Assembly: GCA_026874595.1 (NCBI GenBank)
Contig: CM049318.1
Span: 42,884,456 to 42,948,455 of the forward strand
Direction of reading: 5' to 3'
Length of the DNA: 64,000 bases
Source of the DNA: Sipunculus nudus
Lineage: Eukaryota; Annelida; Sipuncula; Golfingiida; Sipunculidae
Shown here: positions 50,990 to 63,060 of the stretch, one piece after another
Numbering within the stretch: position 1 is the stretch's first letter
Layout of the letters: each line of letters starts with the position of its first letter
Notes under the pieces: model-generated
What the model saw: only the letters and a program-made list of their open reading frames with translations
The model's database searches: none
What the model was told of the DNA's origin: nothing
Translations under genes and position numbers: made by a program

Positions 50990-51350
50990 TTTATTTAATA
51001 AAGTTGTTTTTATAAAAGTGCTTGCTAGCATAAAAAGCGTATTTCTGACCTGTATAATTGGTGACCTGATTGTCCATCTGTAAGAGGCACGTTTTTGGTA
51101 AAAAAAAAATATACCTGGCTGAAAGTTGGTGCTGCACAAAACATATTCAGAGAACTTCTATGTAAATTCAAAATTATAAGTTTTTATAAAAGTGCTTGCT
51201 AGCATAAAAAGCGTATTTCTGATCTGTTTTGGTGACCTGATTGTCCATCTGTAAGAGGGCGGTTTTTGGTAAAAAAAAAAAAAAAATATACCTGGCTGAA
51301 AGTTGGTGCTGCACAAAACTTATTCAGAGAAATTCTCTGTAAATTCAAAG
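50990..51350. repeat. Tandem duplication of about 188 bp
   Basis: The block starting GTTTTTATAAAAGTGCTTGC at 51004 recurs at 51180, both containing GTGACCTGATTGTCCATCTG and CCTGGCTGAAAGTTGGTGCT. The copies differ by a few substitutions, a short deletion and A-run length. C-rich and A-rich tracts follow at 51353-51410. Confidence 0.85.
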
Positions 51351-51410
51351 AGCCCCCCCCCCTCCCCTCCCCCCCCCCCAAAAAAAAACAAACAAAAAAA
51401 AAAAAACAAC

Positions 51411-54400
51411 AAACGCACTCATCACATCTGGCCTTATCAGAAAATGAAATAAATCAATAAACCTTGGAATATGCAGCAAAATATCCTTGAATTATTTCAC
51501 ACTTATCCCTTGTATGTAAAATAACACACACAGAGTGTGATAATTATCAGCATTTAATTTCCATTGTTTATGACTTGACAGATTTGGAATGTTTTAGCAT
51601 ATAATAAGCTATTACAAGTGCTTTAATAATAATATAAGTGCCTGATCTGCAAAACATTTAATTCTTTTTCATATATATCATCCAAAATGTAATCCAGATG
51701 ATACCACGCATGTTGTAACCCTGTAGAATTTTTCCTACAGATCATATAAAACAACACAGGAATTTAAGTATAAATCACCAAATGTCGAAAGGTCTGTTCA
51801 AAACATATACTGCCAGTCTATTAGTTAAACGTGATAAACAGGGAAGCTAGAACAATCTCGGCAGCTACTGAACTTCACCCTTTTGTCGATTAACGTTTAG
51901 CCCCTTTACAAAATGACTTGACCAAGTGCAGACCAGACGTGGGCCACTGACGTCTTCAAGGATCATTCAAGCACTAGAGAAAGAGTGGCATTTTTGCACA
52001 CAGCTGTAGGCCAGCCTACGTTAAAATACTTTATTAATGTGTCAGTCCAAATATAAATAAGAGGGGTGGTAGGTAGGCCTATTTCTTATTGCAAATATAT
52101 GGCATTTTAGGCTTCTCTAAAATAGATTATTTATAAGTGAATACACTCCATATTCATTCGGATCAAAGTTCTCAATCAATATCGCCGACATTAGTTTTTC
52201 TTGTCACCTGATTTATACCTAATTTATTTATCCATTTATTTATTTATTACAACATCTTCCAGGAAAAACTTTATCAATATAAAATTCTGTGGACAGAAGG
52301 GCCATGTGATAATCAGAGAAATTACATGTACAACAGAATACAATGTCCAATAGGTCCATCAAACTAAAATGACCTCATACAATCAGAAGAATACCAAGCG
52401 AAAACGCAGTAACGTAAGCACAGCTACAGCTACAAATGTATAGCAGAGTTACGCAGCGAAAAGTATGCAACAGACTTGCTAATTACATAAAACTAAGCTT
52501 GGTTAAAATCACAGATAAAGCACCATAGCGTAAAATTGAAGTGAAAATGTCAAAGTAAAAGTCCAGTTAAAAAGCGCACAAGTACGGTAATGATAAAAAA
52601 ATGAGTTGACTCACATATATAAGCATTATTTAACTAAACAAGTAGAAAATGCAGGGAAATTATTCTACATTGGGATCATAAGCAAGAAAATATGAGCGTG
52701 CTAGAGCCTTGTTTAGATATTCTACTGGAGACTTATTGAATAAATGGGAATACTATAATATTCCATAGGAATGCCATAGGAATATTAATCCTTTCCCGTA
52801 ATATCTTTTCCAAGTAATAGTAGCCACCGCTGGGGGTTCGCAGGAAAACAAAGAAACCAAGAAACCCCGAAATTTATACATATATTTGTATTTATTCATA
52901 CAAAGTATAAAGGCGCCCTTTTTACCAGTTCCGTTTTATGTGGGTAAAATTATTTCCACCAAAACAATATTTAAATGCCATATTAACCATTATAGTCCTG
53001 GGACCAATACCCAAACAGGCCCTAAATTTTGAGTTTGCTGCACCCCAGCCCCCCCCCCCCCCCCGCCCTAAATTTCTAGTTTGCTGATTTTGATGTGCTG
53101 AATCCGGTAAAATTATTTTCGAAACTCTATTTGAATTTCAATCTTCAAATTTAAGATTTATAAAGTTTAAAATTTAAAAAGGCATATGATTTTAAAACCT
53201 TATTCTTATTTGGGATTTAAAGAGGCAAAATAAGTCCTAATCATCAATTTGATGAGCCAAATGGAATTAAAATATTATTGTTGTCATTCAGCGTATTTCA
53301 AGCCTGAAATTTTACAATTTTTAGCAACTTAAAGTAATTAAGTAAGTGATTAAATGTTTTATAATAAAGGTATACAACGTCTTCTGCAGCCGAGTAAAAC
53401 TTTGATGTATACATTCCATATCAAAGGCATTGGGCAATTTGTTTGTGTTTTTGTTTATAAATACGACTGAAATGAATGTAAATTTTTACTTTTTCATTTG
53501 AATTTTAAAATGAATATAAATATAAACATTAATATAAATATCAAATGACATATAATTTTAAAGTCTAACTGTTGCTTTGGGTATAAACAGGCAAATTCAT
53601 CAATTTGAAAGAATAATTTTGTCACTTCAGTCTTAAGTCTCTTTTTATATTTAAAATTCATTATTTAAAGCTTATCTTACTGGTTTTAGTTTTAAAACCC
53701 TTTTAAATGAATTTCTAGTTAAATGTCTGGCTAAATTCACACTGTTACATCATTTTAATCTCCATACTTTTCTTGAAAAGTTATAAAATATCTTTATATT
53801 TAATGTATACTTTAGCATTTTGAATAAATTTTGTATTGGGTCCGACAGGACAGCAAAGCCTAAGTGTGATTATTTCGTTGATAAAAAAAATCTTATTTGT
53901 ATTTTTTTTCTACCGATAGACTTAAAATAACAAATTTCAAATTTCAAATTTAAAAATAAAAGTGCAGGTTGCGTTTAGGATAGAACCGCACTTTGGACAA
54001 ATTTCAGACCAGAGGCTTCTTGTGAAAAAAAAGCGGCATGTATTACCCAGGGCAGAGCAATGTTTATCTTTACGTTTAGCTTTAACCAATGACTCCTAAT
54101 TTTAAATTATCAAACGTTTTCTTGATTTTATAGTACTTGGTTAAAAAGTCTTAAGCAATGGTAGCCAGGTGACCTGATCATTAATGGACCTGCTTACTGA
54201 CCTTTATTAACATGCAATTACGATCATAAATTCCGCCCACATCAGAGTTGGACATTACAGACTGGACAGTCGGTATTAAGATCACCTTTTATGCAGGATG
54301 AAAGGTAAAGACTAATTGAAGAGGGAGATATCTAACGCATGTCTGTTTGTCTGTCTGTCTGTTTGCACTCTATCCGCAAGCTTGAGTCTTTTGGCAATTT

Positions 54401-55699
54401 TTTTCGAGGTTGGTTTCTTGTACGTACTGCAATTTTGGGCGCTTGCTTGTAGGTCTTTGTTATATTTGCTTCAAGGAGTTTGTTATATATAGGTCTGTTG
54501 TTCTAGTTTATAAGAGTTTTTGATCTTGTCGGCGGATGTAAACATCTTGATTCTCTCCGGATCATTCTTGCGTCATTTCCTAATTGTCTTAAGAACTGGT
54601 TCTTTGCGCTGTCCGTGAATTCTATATTCTAAAGTATTCTGAGCCTCCGGTCCTTGAATTCCTTGGTTTCCGGTGAGAATGGTGGGTTTCTACTGCTTCT
54701 GAATCCGTAAGTCTCTTGATGGTTACAATCCGTGTTGGGGTTGAGGTTGTGGAATACTCTCCAGTCTAAACTGTTCATAATTTTTTCGGACTTTTCTATC
54801 AGGTGTTTCATTTTGACACTTTTCAAAAATAATTATAATAATAATATTATTATCATTACCATCACCATCATTATTATTATAAGTTATAATAATACTATTA
54901 ACAATAACAAAAACATAGTATTAATAATAAAATAGCAATATTAACAACAGCAAGACAGCGGAATGTATGCAATCAACAGATACAGAGTCTTATAATATTA
55001 GAAACCCATTAGTCTACCTAGGCCTTGTTAATTCACAATCAACTGAGCCAGTAAAACTTTGTTATATCACAAACGTAAGGATGACAATTTCACAAGAGTC
55101 CCTGTGATGTAACAAATATATAACGGGCCATAGAATCTGAAAGTATTCGTTCAAATTAGCAATTCAGTCATCATGATCTGCACCAAACAAACATCCAAGA
55201 ACGCTTGTTTGGGAACTGTGACAATGTTTTAAAGTCTCAATATATTTATTTAAGTTGTATTTCACAATTATTGAATAGTAATCTCCCCCGATTCCTTTCG
55301 GATTTCTTTTTACTTATGATATATTGAAAAAAGCTTAGAATTATTATTTCCTTACAGGGGTTATGGGGACCGTTGCGGCATAGCTGCTCAAATAACAGCA
55401 GCTTAGCTCATTCAAAAAGGAACTCATATTGGAACAGCCTACCATTCGCGTCACATGAACTGAACGTGACCTCTTGCTAAATCCCTGTGACTTTTTCAAA
55501 CAAAACCTCAAAAAACCTATCAATAACATGGCGAAAGAGCTTAGAAATATCAGAGGGGTTTAACCCCTTGTCCCCAGCTAGTCAACAACATTTATAAAAG
55601 AAGCTCTCCCTTTGGCGATAGCTGCTTGTATTCTTTTATAGCTTGTATATGACCGGAAAAAGAATGATGCCTCTAAAATATCCTGTCTCATTGGCCTTT
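51411..55699. other. Long AT-rich intergenic stretch
   Basis: No supported gene. Seen: a C run at 53050-53064, TTTAAATTT-type AT-rich sequence from 53100 to 53960, a TGTC tetranucleotide run at 54342-54366, and an AAT/ATT-rich patch at 54829-54945. A minus frame at 54629-54826 (65 codons) is not recognised and does not extend. The part nearest 55699 may be the degraded continuation of the LINE fragment. Confidence 0.45.
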
Positions 55700-56640
55700 T
55701 AATCTTTTGTTACGGAATCATGATAACCGAGCCAAGCTTAAAATTTGATGGAATATACTAAAGGCGGCTCATCAGTGTAATAAGAGAACACAATCGTGTC
55801 CACAGAATATGCCCACCATACAATATATGTTCACAACATATGCTATTTGCGCCTGACGCTTTCCTGGGTTTCAGTGTTTTAACTGCTTCAATTATTTCCG
55901 TGACAGAAAATGGAGAATCTAAAATAGGATAACAATGATTCCTGCTTTACTTAACAAAAGAATCAACCATATTTGTTTCATACGTTCAATGTGCCTGATC
56001 AAAATTAACCCAAGAATGCGGAGTATACAACTCAGACAAGTGACTAGCCCAGCCCAGGGGCGGATTTTCCCTTTTTTTCGACTTAACCAATTCATTTAAG
56101 AGATTTATTTCATATCTGGAGCGCTACTCTCTCACGTTGAGTCGGAAAACCCATTTTGCGTTTTTATCATTCATGTACAGCATATTTTCTGCATTGCTTG
56201 GTTTTCCGGCATGAACCCGTCTCATCCTGTGTCGCCTTATATTAACATGGAGCGGTTTAAAACCTTCCTTCCAAAATGGTTTTAGATAAGATTTCCTTAG
56301 ACCAACTAGAATTGTTTTATAACTAACACCGTGTAAAACTGAAATCAGTTTCAGATAGAATTCATTCACTACGTTAGGGTCATCACAGGTTTCGAAGTCA
56401 GGACAACTCGCTAGCTTGTACCTCGTCAGTGTACGCTGCTCTAATCTGCTTAGCTGTATAAGCTTGTGCCACAAAAGACGCCCCTGCCTTTGATTGTTTC
56501 GGTAATAATTAAACCTGACAAGTTTAACCTTGCAACCACCGGGAGATGTTCGGACACATTAAGATCTTCCCATTTCAGCTCCATGCATGAAGATACCTTC
56601 TGATTAGCTGTTCACATTTTTTAATCTGTCATATCAATGC
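55700..56640 (-). pseudogene. LINE ORF2 fragment: endonuclease end to RT start
   Basis: On the minus strand, pieces in order read as a non-LTR ORF2: VSEHLPVVARL near 56555-56525 (the SDHLPV motif ending the endonuclease), an open frame 56474-56124 of 116 codons forming the linker (KPFWKEGFKPLHV and a later KNAKWVFR), then FSVTEIIEAVKTLKPRKASG and EHILYGG near 55910-55800 (the start of the RT), and IPSNFKLGSVIMIP near 55758-55714. At least two frameshifts and a stop separate the pieces. It belongs to the Jockey/CR1-like groups by motif. The catalytic RT box is not recovered. Confidence 0.75.
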
Positions 56641-58109
56641 GCATATTTTATTGTGTTGGGACCCGTGATTCAATAACAAATTTTAATAAGCTTATTTTTT
56701 TATATGAATATTGATATATTGCTATTTGAAATTTCGAAAATTAAAAAGTTAACATTAATATCTCATGAAAAAGACCAAATGTCACGTTTATAATTAAATT
56801 TGACTCTATGATTGTCCATGAAAAGTCGATTTTTTTTCTACGAAATTTTTTGCAGTTAAGGCGGGGCTTAAATCCAAATTTAATGGCATTTTGGGTTTCC
56901 TTTCACAAACACTTAATAAAAAAACACACACACAAGATTGTGAGCTGATTTGATTGTACGGATGTTATTTTATCTATAATAAAGTACTATTTGTATTTAT
57001 ATCAAGAGTTCTTATAAAAAAAGGGAATGCTCTTGCGCGACACGCAAGAATGTGACCAATGGGCCACCATAGGTTTGTATACATTTACACTGCCACGTCA
57101 CTGATATCACGCCACATTTTAGTTTCCCGGATTTAACAATATTTCATAACCAACAGACAATCATATTCTTTATCACCGTTAAATTTGAAATTGATGTTGT
57201 CAATGTATGTTCTATATTTGCTACATTGTCTTGATTATTGTTATTTTCAATTCCCTGGCGAAATGGCTCTACTTCGGCGTGAAAGCGTGTCGGGGGAATG
57301 AACGAGTGCACGAGATCTAACCTGGAACTTCATTGACCGATCTCATGTGTGAAGAATGCAATAGTTTCTGTTCTTTGTTCAGTTGTGTTTACTTGTGTTT
57401 ACTCCATTTTTAGTGGTCGCATAAAAGAGGTTCAGGCCCTATTTGTGCCCGCTGTTTATATACAGAGGTTTAAAGAGGTTTAAATACAAGAAATAAAGAG
57501 CAAAAACAATCGATACCAGGTAAATTTATTTTTTAAACAATTAAAAAAAATTAAAATTTGTGGACCAGTGTTCTACTTCCCCCTTCATTTGTCAGTTTCT
57601 GGGTGATAAAGTAAAAGCAGAATGTTAAATAATTACGTTATAACCACCCCCCACCCCCTCCCGCCCCTCCTACCCCGGAAGCATTGTTTGATTTATCTTA
57701 TGAAACTTTAATAAAAAAATTAATTTATGTGGAATGTAAGGGTAATACACAAATATATTTCCATTGTGTTTTGCAGGTTATTGTGTCACCATCAGATCTT
57801 TTTCATTTAAACGGCTGTTTTTGTCTTGGCCGAGAACTACAGTCATTCATTGATACTAGGGAGGGAGTGGCTTTGTTCTGGAGCTGACCTGTGATACTGG
57901 TCGGTGAACCATGACACTTAATACACATGATCACAGGAAAGATTCATGTATGTACGCTCAGACTACCAATCTAATTTCCAGAAAGTTGTTTGTTTGTGAA
58001 GATAGCTAATTGCAATAAACGTTTAATTAAAGATTATCTTATTATCAAAAGCTACGTAGTCGTGACGAGTATAAATTTTGTTACGGAGATTAAAAATAAA
58101 TCAAATTCT
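56641..58109. other. Intergenic, one exon-like patch
   Basis: A plus frame ending at 57887 has an acceptor-like GTGTTTTGCAG before 57777, so 57777-57887 could be a terminal exon, but its peptide is not recognised. C-rich sequence lies at 57645-57675. Otherwise nothing seen. Confidence 0.35.
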
Positions 58110-58788
58110 GTAACACTAGGCAGCGTGAAATGTGTAGGGGAATGAATAAAGACGTCAGTGGGTTTTTTGTTAACAAATAATTATAATTTATTCTTAAAAC
58201 AATCCTAACATTACAATACACTAAATCAATACAATAACACAGTATAACAAATAAAATGTACAGTAGAGTGTCCAGAGTGTCCGGATCCTAGGCTTTGATA
58301 TCTGGATACCACCACTGTCACAGCTCTACAAGAATCATTTAAAAGCAATATTCCAGATGAACAGTTCATGCAAATCTTCTCAGAGAATTGTTCGATTAAA
58401 TCCCAAAATCAATCTGTTGAGATCCAAAAGTGAAGTTTTGGTAATAATCCTAAAGGCAAACTGAAGACTTTATAAAATCTGTAAACAAGTCCGAAGAATA
58501 TCTACAAGATCTGCAATTATCGGAAAGGTCCCAAAACTAACTCACACTCTTCCGTGTCCCTCGCTGTCCCTCGGCTCTAAACACAGCTCCTATTTATAAC
58601 TTTTTCACCCAAAGCCTAGAAACTCTTAATTCACGAACATCCCAAGGAACAATACACACGTCCTATGCATAAACAGACCTAAACATTCCAGACTAGCACG
58701 AGCGCTGTGTCTTTACACGCCAGGGTTCAACCAGTACTTATTACGGGAGGGGCGCTTATTACGTTGTTTACGGTATACATTAATAACA
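58110..58788 (-). mobile_element. Probable solo LTR
   Basis: On the minus strand it starts TGTTATTAATG and ends GTGTTACA, the TG...CA ends of an LTR. It has a TATA box TTATAAATAGGAGC at 58601-58588 and AATAAA near 58190 toward its end. No coding region is adjacent. It differs from the LTR at 11263 and 20759. Boundaries are uncertain because the right end merges with a satellite. Confidence 0.45.
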
Positions 58789-59697
58789 CATTACAGCTAA
58801 TGATGCCACTATGTGAGGGAGTGTAATAACAAATTACCACTAATAATGCCACTATGTGAAGTAGAGTAATAACAAATTACCGTTAATAACGCCACTATGT
58901 GAAGTATAGAGTAATAACTAATTACCATTAATAATGCCACTATGTGAAGTAGAGTAATAACAAATTACCATTAATAATGCCACTATGTGAAGTAGAGTAA
59001 TAACAAATTACCATTAATAATGCCACTATGTGAAATATAGAGTAATAACAAATTACCATTAATAATGCCACTATGTGAAGTAGAGTAATAACAAATTACC
59101 ATTAATAATGCCACTATGTGAAGTAGAGTAATAACAAATTACCATTAACAATGCCACTATGTGAAGTAGAGTAATAACAAATTACCATTAATAATGCCAC
59201 TATGTGAAGTAGAGTAATAACAAATTACCATTAATAATGCCACTATGTGAAGTAGAGTAATAACAAATTACCATTAATAATGCCACTATGTGAAGTAGAG
59301 TAATAACAAATTACCGTTAATAATGCCACTATGTGAAGTAGAGTAATAACAAATTACCATTAATAATGCCACTATGTGAAGTAGAGTAATAACAAATTAC
59401 CATTAATAATGCCACTATGTGAAGTAGAGTAATAACAAATTACCATTAATAACGCCACTATGTGAAGTAGAGTAATAACAAATTACCATTAATAATGCCA
59501 CTATGTGAAGTAGAGTAATAACAAATTACCGTTAATAATGCCACTATGTGAAGTAGAGTAATAACAAATTACCGTTAATAATGCCACTATGTGAAGTAGA
59601 GTAATAACAAATTACCATTAATAATGCCACTATGTGAAGTATAGAGTAATAACAAATTACCATTAATAATGCCACTATGTGAAGTATAGAGTAATGA
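58781..59697. repeat. 43-bp satellite array
   Basis: About 21 units of AATAACAAATTACCATTAAT, AATGCCACTATGTGAAGTAG, AGT. A few units are 45 bp because of GTATAGAGT. The first unit is the most diverged and overlaps the end of the probable solo LTR. Confidence 0.97.
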
Positions 59698-60163
59698 CTT
59701 GGTGTGGGGATGGATATGGTGTTTTATAAAAATTAGTTTATCTGGAAAAAATAAATGTTAATTTGATCGCAGCTCTTCCTTTACGTAAGCTCAAATTACA
59801 CTAAATATTTTCAACTTGAAGGAATAAATCAAATGTTGCAGCCTTTTTTTTATATTTCTGAAATCAGTAAAGATCAAATGGTGAAACAACTAACATATTA
59901 TGCAGTTTTATGGTATTCTTAGAAATGAAGAAATGACATTACCCCCCTTTATTTCAAAATGGTTTTATTTACCTTCAAATATAGAAATTGGGTTAAAAAT
60001 CTGTGAAAAATCATTATTTCTATCATGTATTTTTTTTCAAAAAAAAAAAAAACTGACCGTCATGTTCAATTTTGTTTGGACGTAATTTTTTTATTATGTC
60101 AGTAGAGAAGGGTTTTGAGCTGCGCTATTTTGATGAGTTGTTTTCTTTCCTTTCAATTTTATT
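59698..60163. other. Intergenic, nothing recognised
   Basis: AT-rich sequence with an A run at 60040. Short plus frames have no recognisable content. Confidence 0.5.
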
Positions 60164-63060
60164 AGCTCAGCTGACTGAAAGTCATCTGAGCTATAGCGAT
60201 CACTCTTTGTCCGTCGTCCGTCTGTCCGTCTGTCCGTCCGTTAACCAGGCACAAATCGTAACCGCTGAACCTAGAACCTTGTAACTTGGGATTCTGAGAG
60301 GTCCATGAAAAATCTCCTTGGAAACCAGAAATTAGGTCTCTGTTACCCATATCCTTCGAGCTATGGGGGGCTCCCAATAACCCCCCAGAATAATGGAAAA
60401 TTTGATAAAAACAAACTGCAACATCTCATTAACTACTTGACTGATGGTCATGATTTTTGGCATACATATTGATCATGAGATGTTCCATCAGTACCTGCAG
60501 ACTGGTGGTGCCACCTGTATTTTTTCAAATTTTCACAATTTTTTTTCTCTATTTTCGAGACCTTTCAGGATGTAGTTATCTGTCAACAGGATACAAATCG
60601 TAAGGACTGGACCTAGAATCTTCATTGTTGACACACAGGGAGACCCATGATAAGTCTCCATGGACACCTGAAATTAGGTCTCTGTTACCCATATCCTTTG
60701 AGCTATGGCACTCCAAAGTACAGCTCAGAATAATGGAAAATTTGATACAAAAGCTGAAGTATCTGAACAACTAATGCAGAGATCACCATCATTGTTTTCA
60801 TGGATATTGATCATGGAGTGTTTCATCAGTTTCTGCAGACTGGTGGCACCACCTGTATTTGTTCGGGTTTTTTTACGAATTTTTTCTCTATTTTTGAGAC
60901 CTTTAAAGTTATGAACATCTGTTAACAGGGCACAAATCATTAAAACTGGACCTAGAATTTTCATTCTTGACACACAGGGAGACCCATGAAAAGTCTCCAT
61001 GGAAACCTGAAATTAGGTCTCTGTTACCCATATTCTTTAAGCTGTATGGCTCCAAATTACCCCCCAGAATAATGGAAAATTTGATACAAAAACTGCAGTA
61101 TCTCAATAACTACAACACTGATGGTCATGATTTTCGGCATACATATTGATCATGACCTGTTCCATCAGTTTCTGCAGACTGGGTGCGCCACCTCTATTTT
61201 TTTCAAATTTTTACGATTTTTTTTCTCCTTTTTTGATACCTTTAAAGATGTGGTTATCTGTCAACAGGGTACAAATCGCAACAACTGGACCTAGAATCTT
61301 CATTCTTGTCATGCAAGAAGGCCCATGAAAAGTGCCTGTGGAAACTTAAAATTAGGTCTCTGTTACCCATATCCTTCAAGCTATAGGACTCCGAAGTATC
61401 CCTCAGAATAATGGACAATTTGATACAAAAGCTGAAGTATCTGAACAACTAATGGGGAGATCACCATGATTCTTTGCATGGATATTGATGTTTGTAAGTG
61501 TTTTTATTAGTTTCTGCAGACTGGTCGAGCCACCTGTATTTTTGTACCCGCAAAAACGAAGTTTTGTGGATACTATGTTTTTGACCGGGTTCCTCCGCCG
61601 TTGCCGCGTTCGTTTCCAGAGAGCTCCTCTGGGTCTTGATTTTATCAGCTTTCCAAGCTCATATCTCGGGAACCGTTTGACTGATCAGGAAATAAAATTT
61701 ATACTAATGTAGCCCTTGGATAGCTCTATAACATACACAAAAAATGGTGGCGCCACCTGTAACCATGTTTGCACAGTGTCCATCTGTTCATCTGCCTTTG
61801 ATTAAAATCACTCATATCTCTGCAGTGAATTGACTAATTCACCTGAAATTCGGCATGCGTATACATCCTGGATAGCTTTCTTGATTTTATGACAGGTGGC
61901 GCCACCTACATTCTCATTCACGCTGATGACATCCAAGCTCATATCTCGGGAACCGTTTGACCGATCGGGCCAAAATTTTGCATCTGTATAGATCTAACAT
62001 AGCTCTTTATCATACATAAAACTGGTGGCACCACCTGCAACCATTTTTGCACAGCGTCTGTCTGTTTGTCTGCCGTGCAATAAAGTCACTCATATCTCGG
62101 CAGTGGTTTGACATATCTGCCTAAAATTTTGCAGTTTTATACATCCTGGATAGCTTTCTTGATTTAATGACAGGTGGCGCCACCTTTATTCTAGTTTATG
62201 CTGCAGACATCCAAGCTCATATCTCGGGAACCGTTTGAACGATTGAGCCAAAATTTTGCATGTGTATAGATCTCACACAGGTCTTTATCATACACAATAC
62301 TGGAGGGGCCACCTGCAACCATTTTTGCACATTTTGCACAGCGTCTGTCTGTTGGTCTGCCGTGGCCTAAAATCACTCATTTCTCTGTAGTGGTTTGACA
62401 TAACTGCCTTAAATTTTGCAGGTTTATACATCCTGGATAGCTTTCTTGATTTTATGACAGGTGGCGCTACCTACATTCTAGTTAACGCTGCACACATCCA
62501 AGCTAATATCTCAGGAACCATTTGACCAATTGGGCCAAAATTGTGCTTGTGTTTAGATCTCACATAGGTCTTTATCATACACAAAACTGCAACCATTTTT
62601 GCACAGCGTCTGTCTGTTTGTCTGCCGTGGGCTAAAATCACTCATATCCATGTAGTGGTTTGACTTTTCTGCCTAAAATTTTGCATATGTATACAACTTG
62701 GACAGCTTTTTGGATTTGTGGTAGGTTGCACAACCTACATACACATTTAGGCTGCAGACATCCATGCTAATATGCAACATACCTCACTCTGTTTCCCCTT
62801 GCCACTCAATCCATGCCTCACTTCACTCTGATTTTGGCAGATACACGTAGTCACTTGTCGGCTACCCGTATTCTAGTTTTTAAAGTTTACACATTTTTTC
62901 TCTATTTTTCAGATATATAAATACAGACTAAATCTTGGCCTGTTGGTTAATCTGTTTGATGCTTCAGTTGAATGGGTATCAACCATTATGATGATAAAAT
63001 TTCCGTTTGTGAATCTCTTCCCAGTCAGCTGAGCGTCATGACCCATGGGTCACTTGTTTC
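60164..63060 (+). mobile_element. Hairpin-ended non-autonomous element with 335-bp units
   Basis: The left end is a 29-base hairpin (60164-60192: AGCTCAG, C, TGACT, loop GAA, AGTCA, T, CTGAGCT), followed by TCTTTGTCCGTCGTCCGTC. The 13 bases GCTCAGCTGACTG (60165-60177) recur inverted at 63022-63034, just before the palindrome TGACCCATGGGTCA. Inside, a unit of about 335 bases repeats four times or more (ATTAGGTCTCTGTTACCCAT at 60330, 60674, 61012 and 61350). Similar elements with an AGCTCA hairpin start are familiar from bivalves. No transposase is present. A Helitron-type element interrupts the fifth unit at 61547. Confidence 0.65.
61547..62876 (+). mobile_element. Helitron-type non-autonomous element, family B copy 2 (nested)
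   Basis: Same family as 49216-50110 with more internal units. A 5' hairpin (GTACCCGCAAAA with TTTTGTGGATAC) and a 3' hairpin GTAGTCA-CTTGT-CGGCTAC precede seven bases and CTAG at 62873-62876. The flanks are A at 61546 and T at 62877. The first base is C where copy 1 has T. The 280-bp dimeric unit is marked by TGCAACCATTTTTGCACAGCG near 62037 and 62588 and by related forms near 61758 and 62315. Confidence 0.75.

Noticed and set aside
54629-54826. 65-codon minus frame
   Set aside because: Not recognised, does not extend into neighbouring sequence and lacks splice or start support.
60072-61712. Multiple short frames on both strands (60-91 codons)
   Set aside because: They repeat with the 335-bp unit and contain frameshifts between units. 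Repeat by-products.
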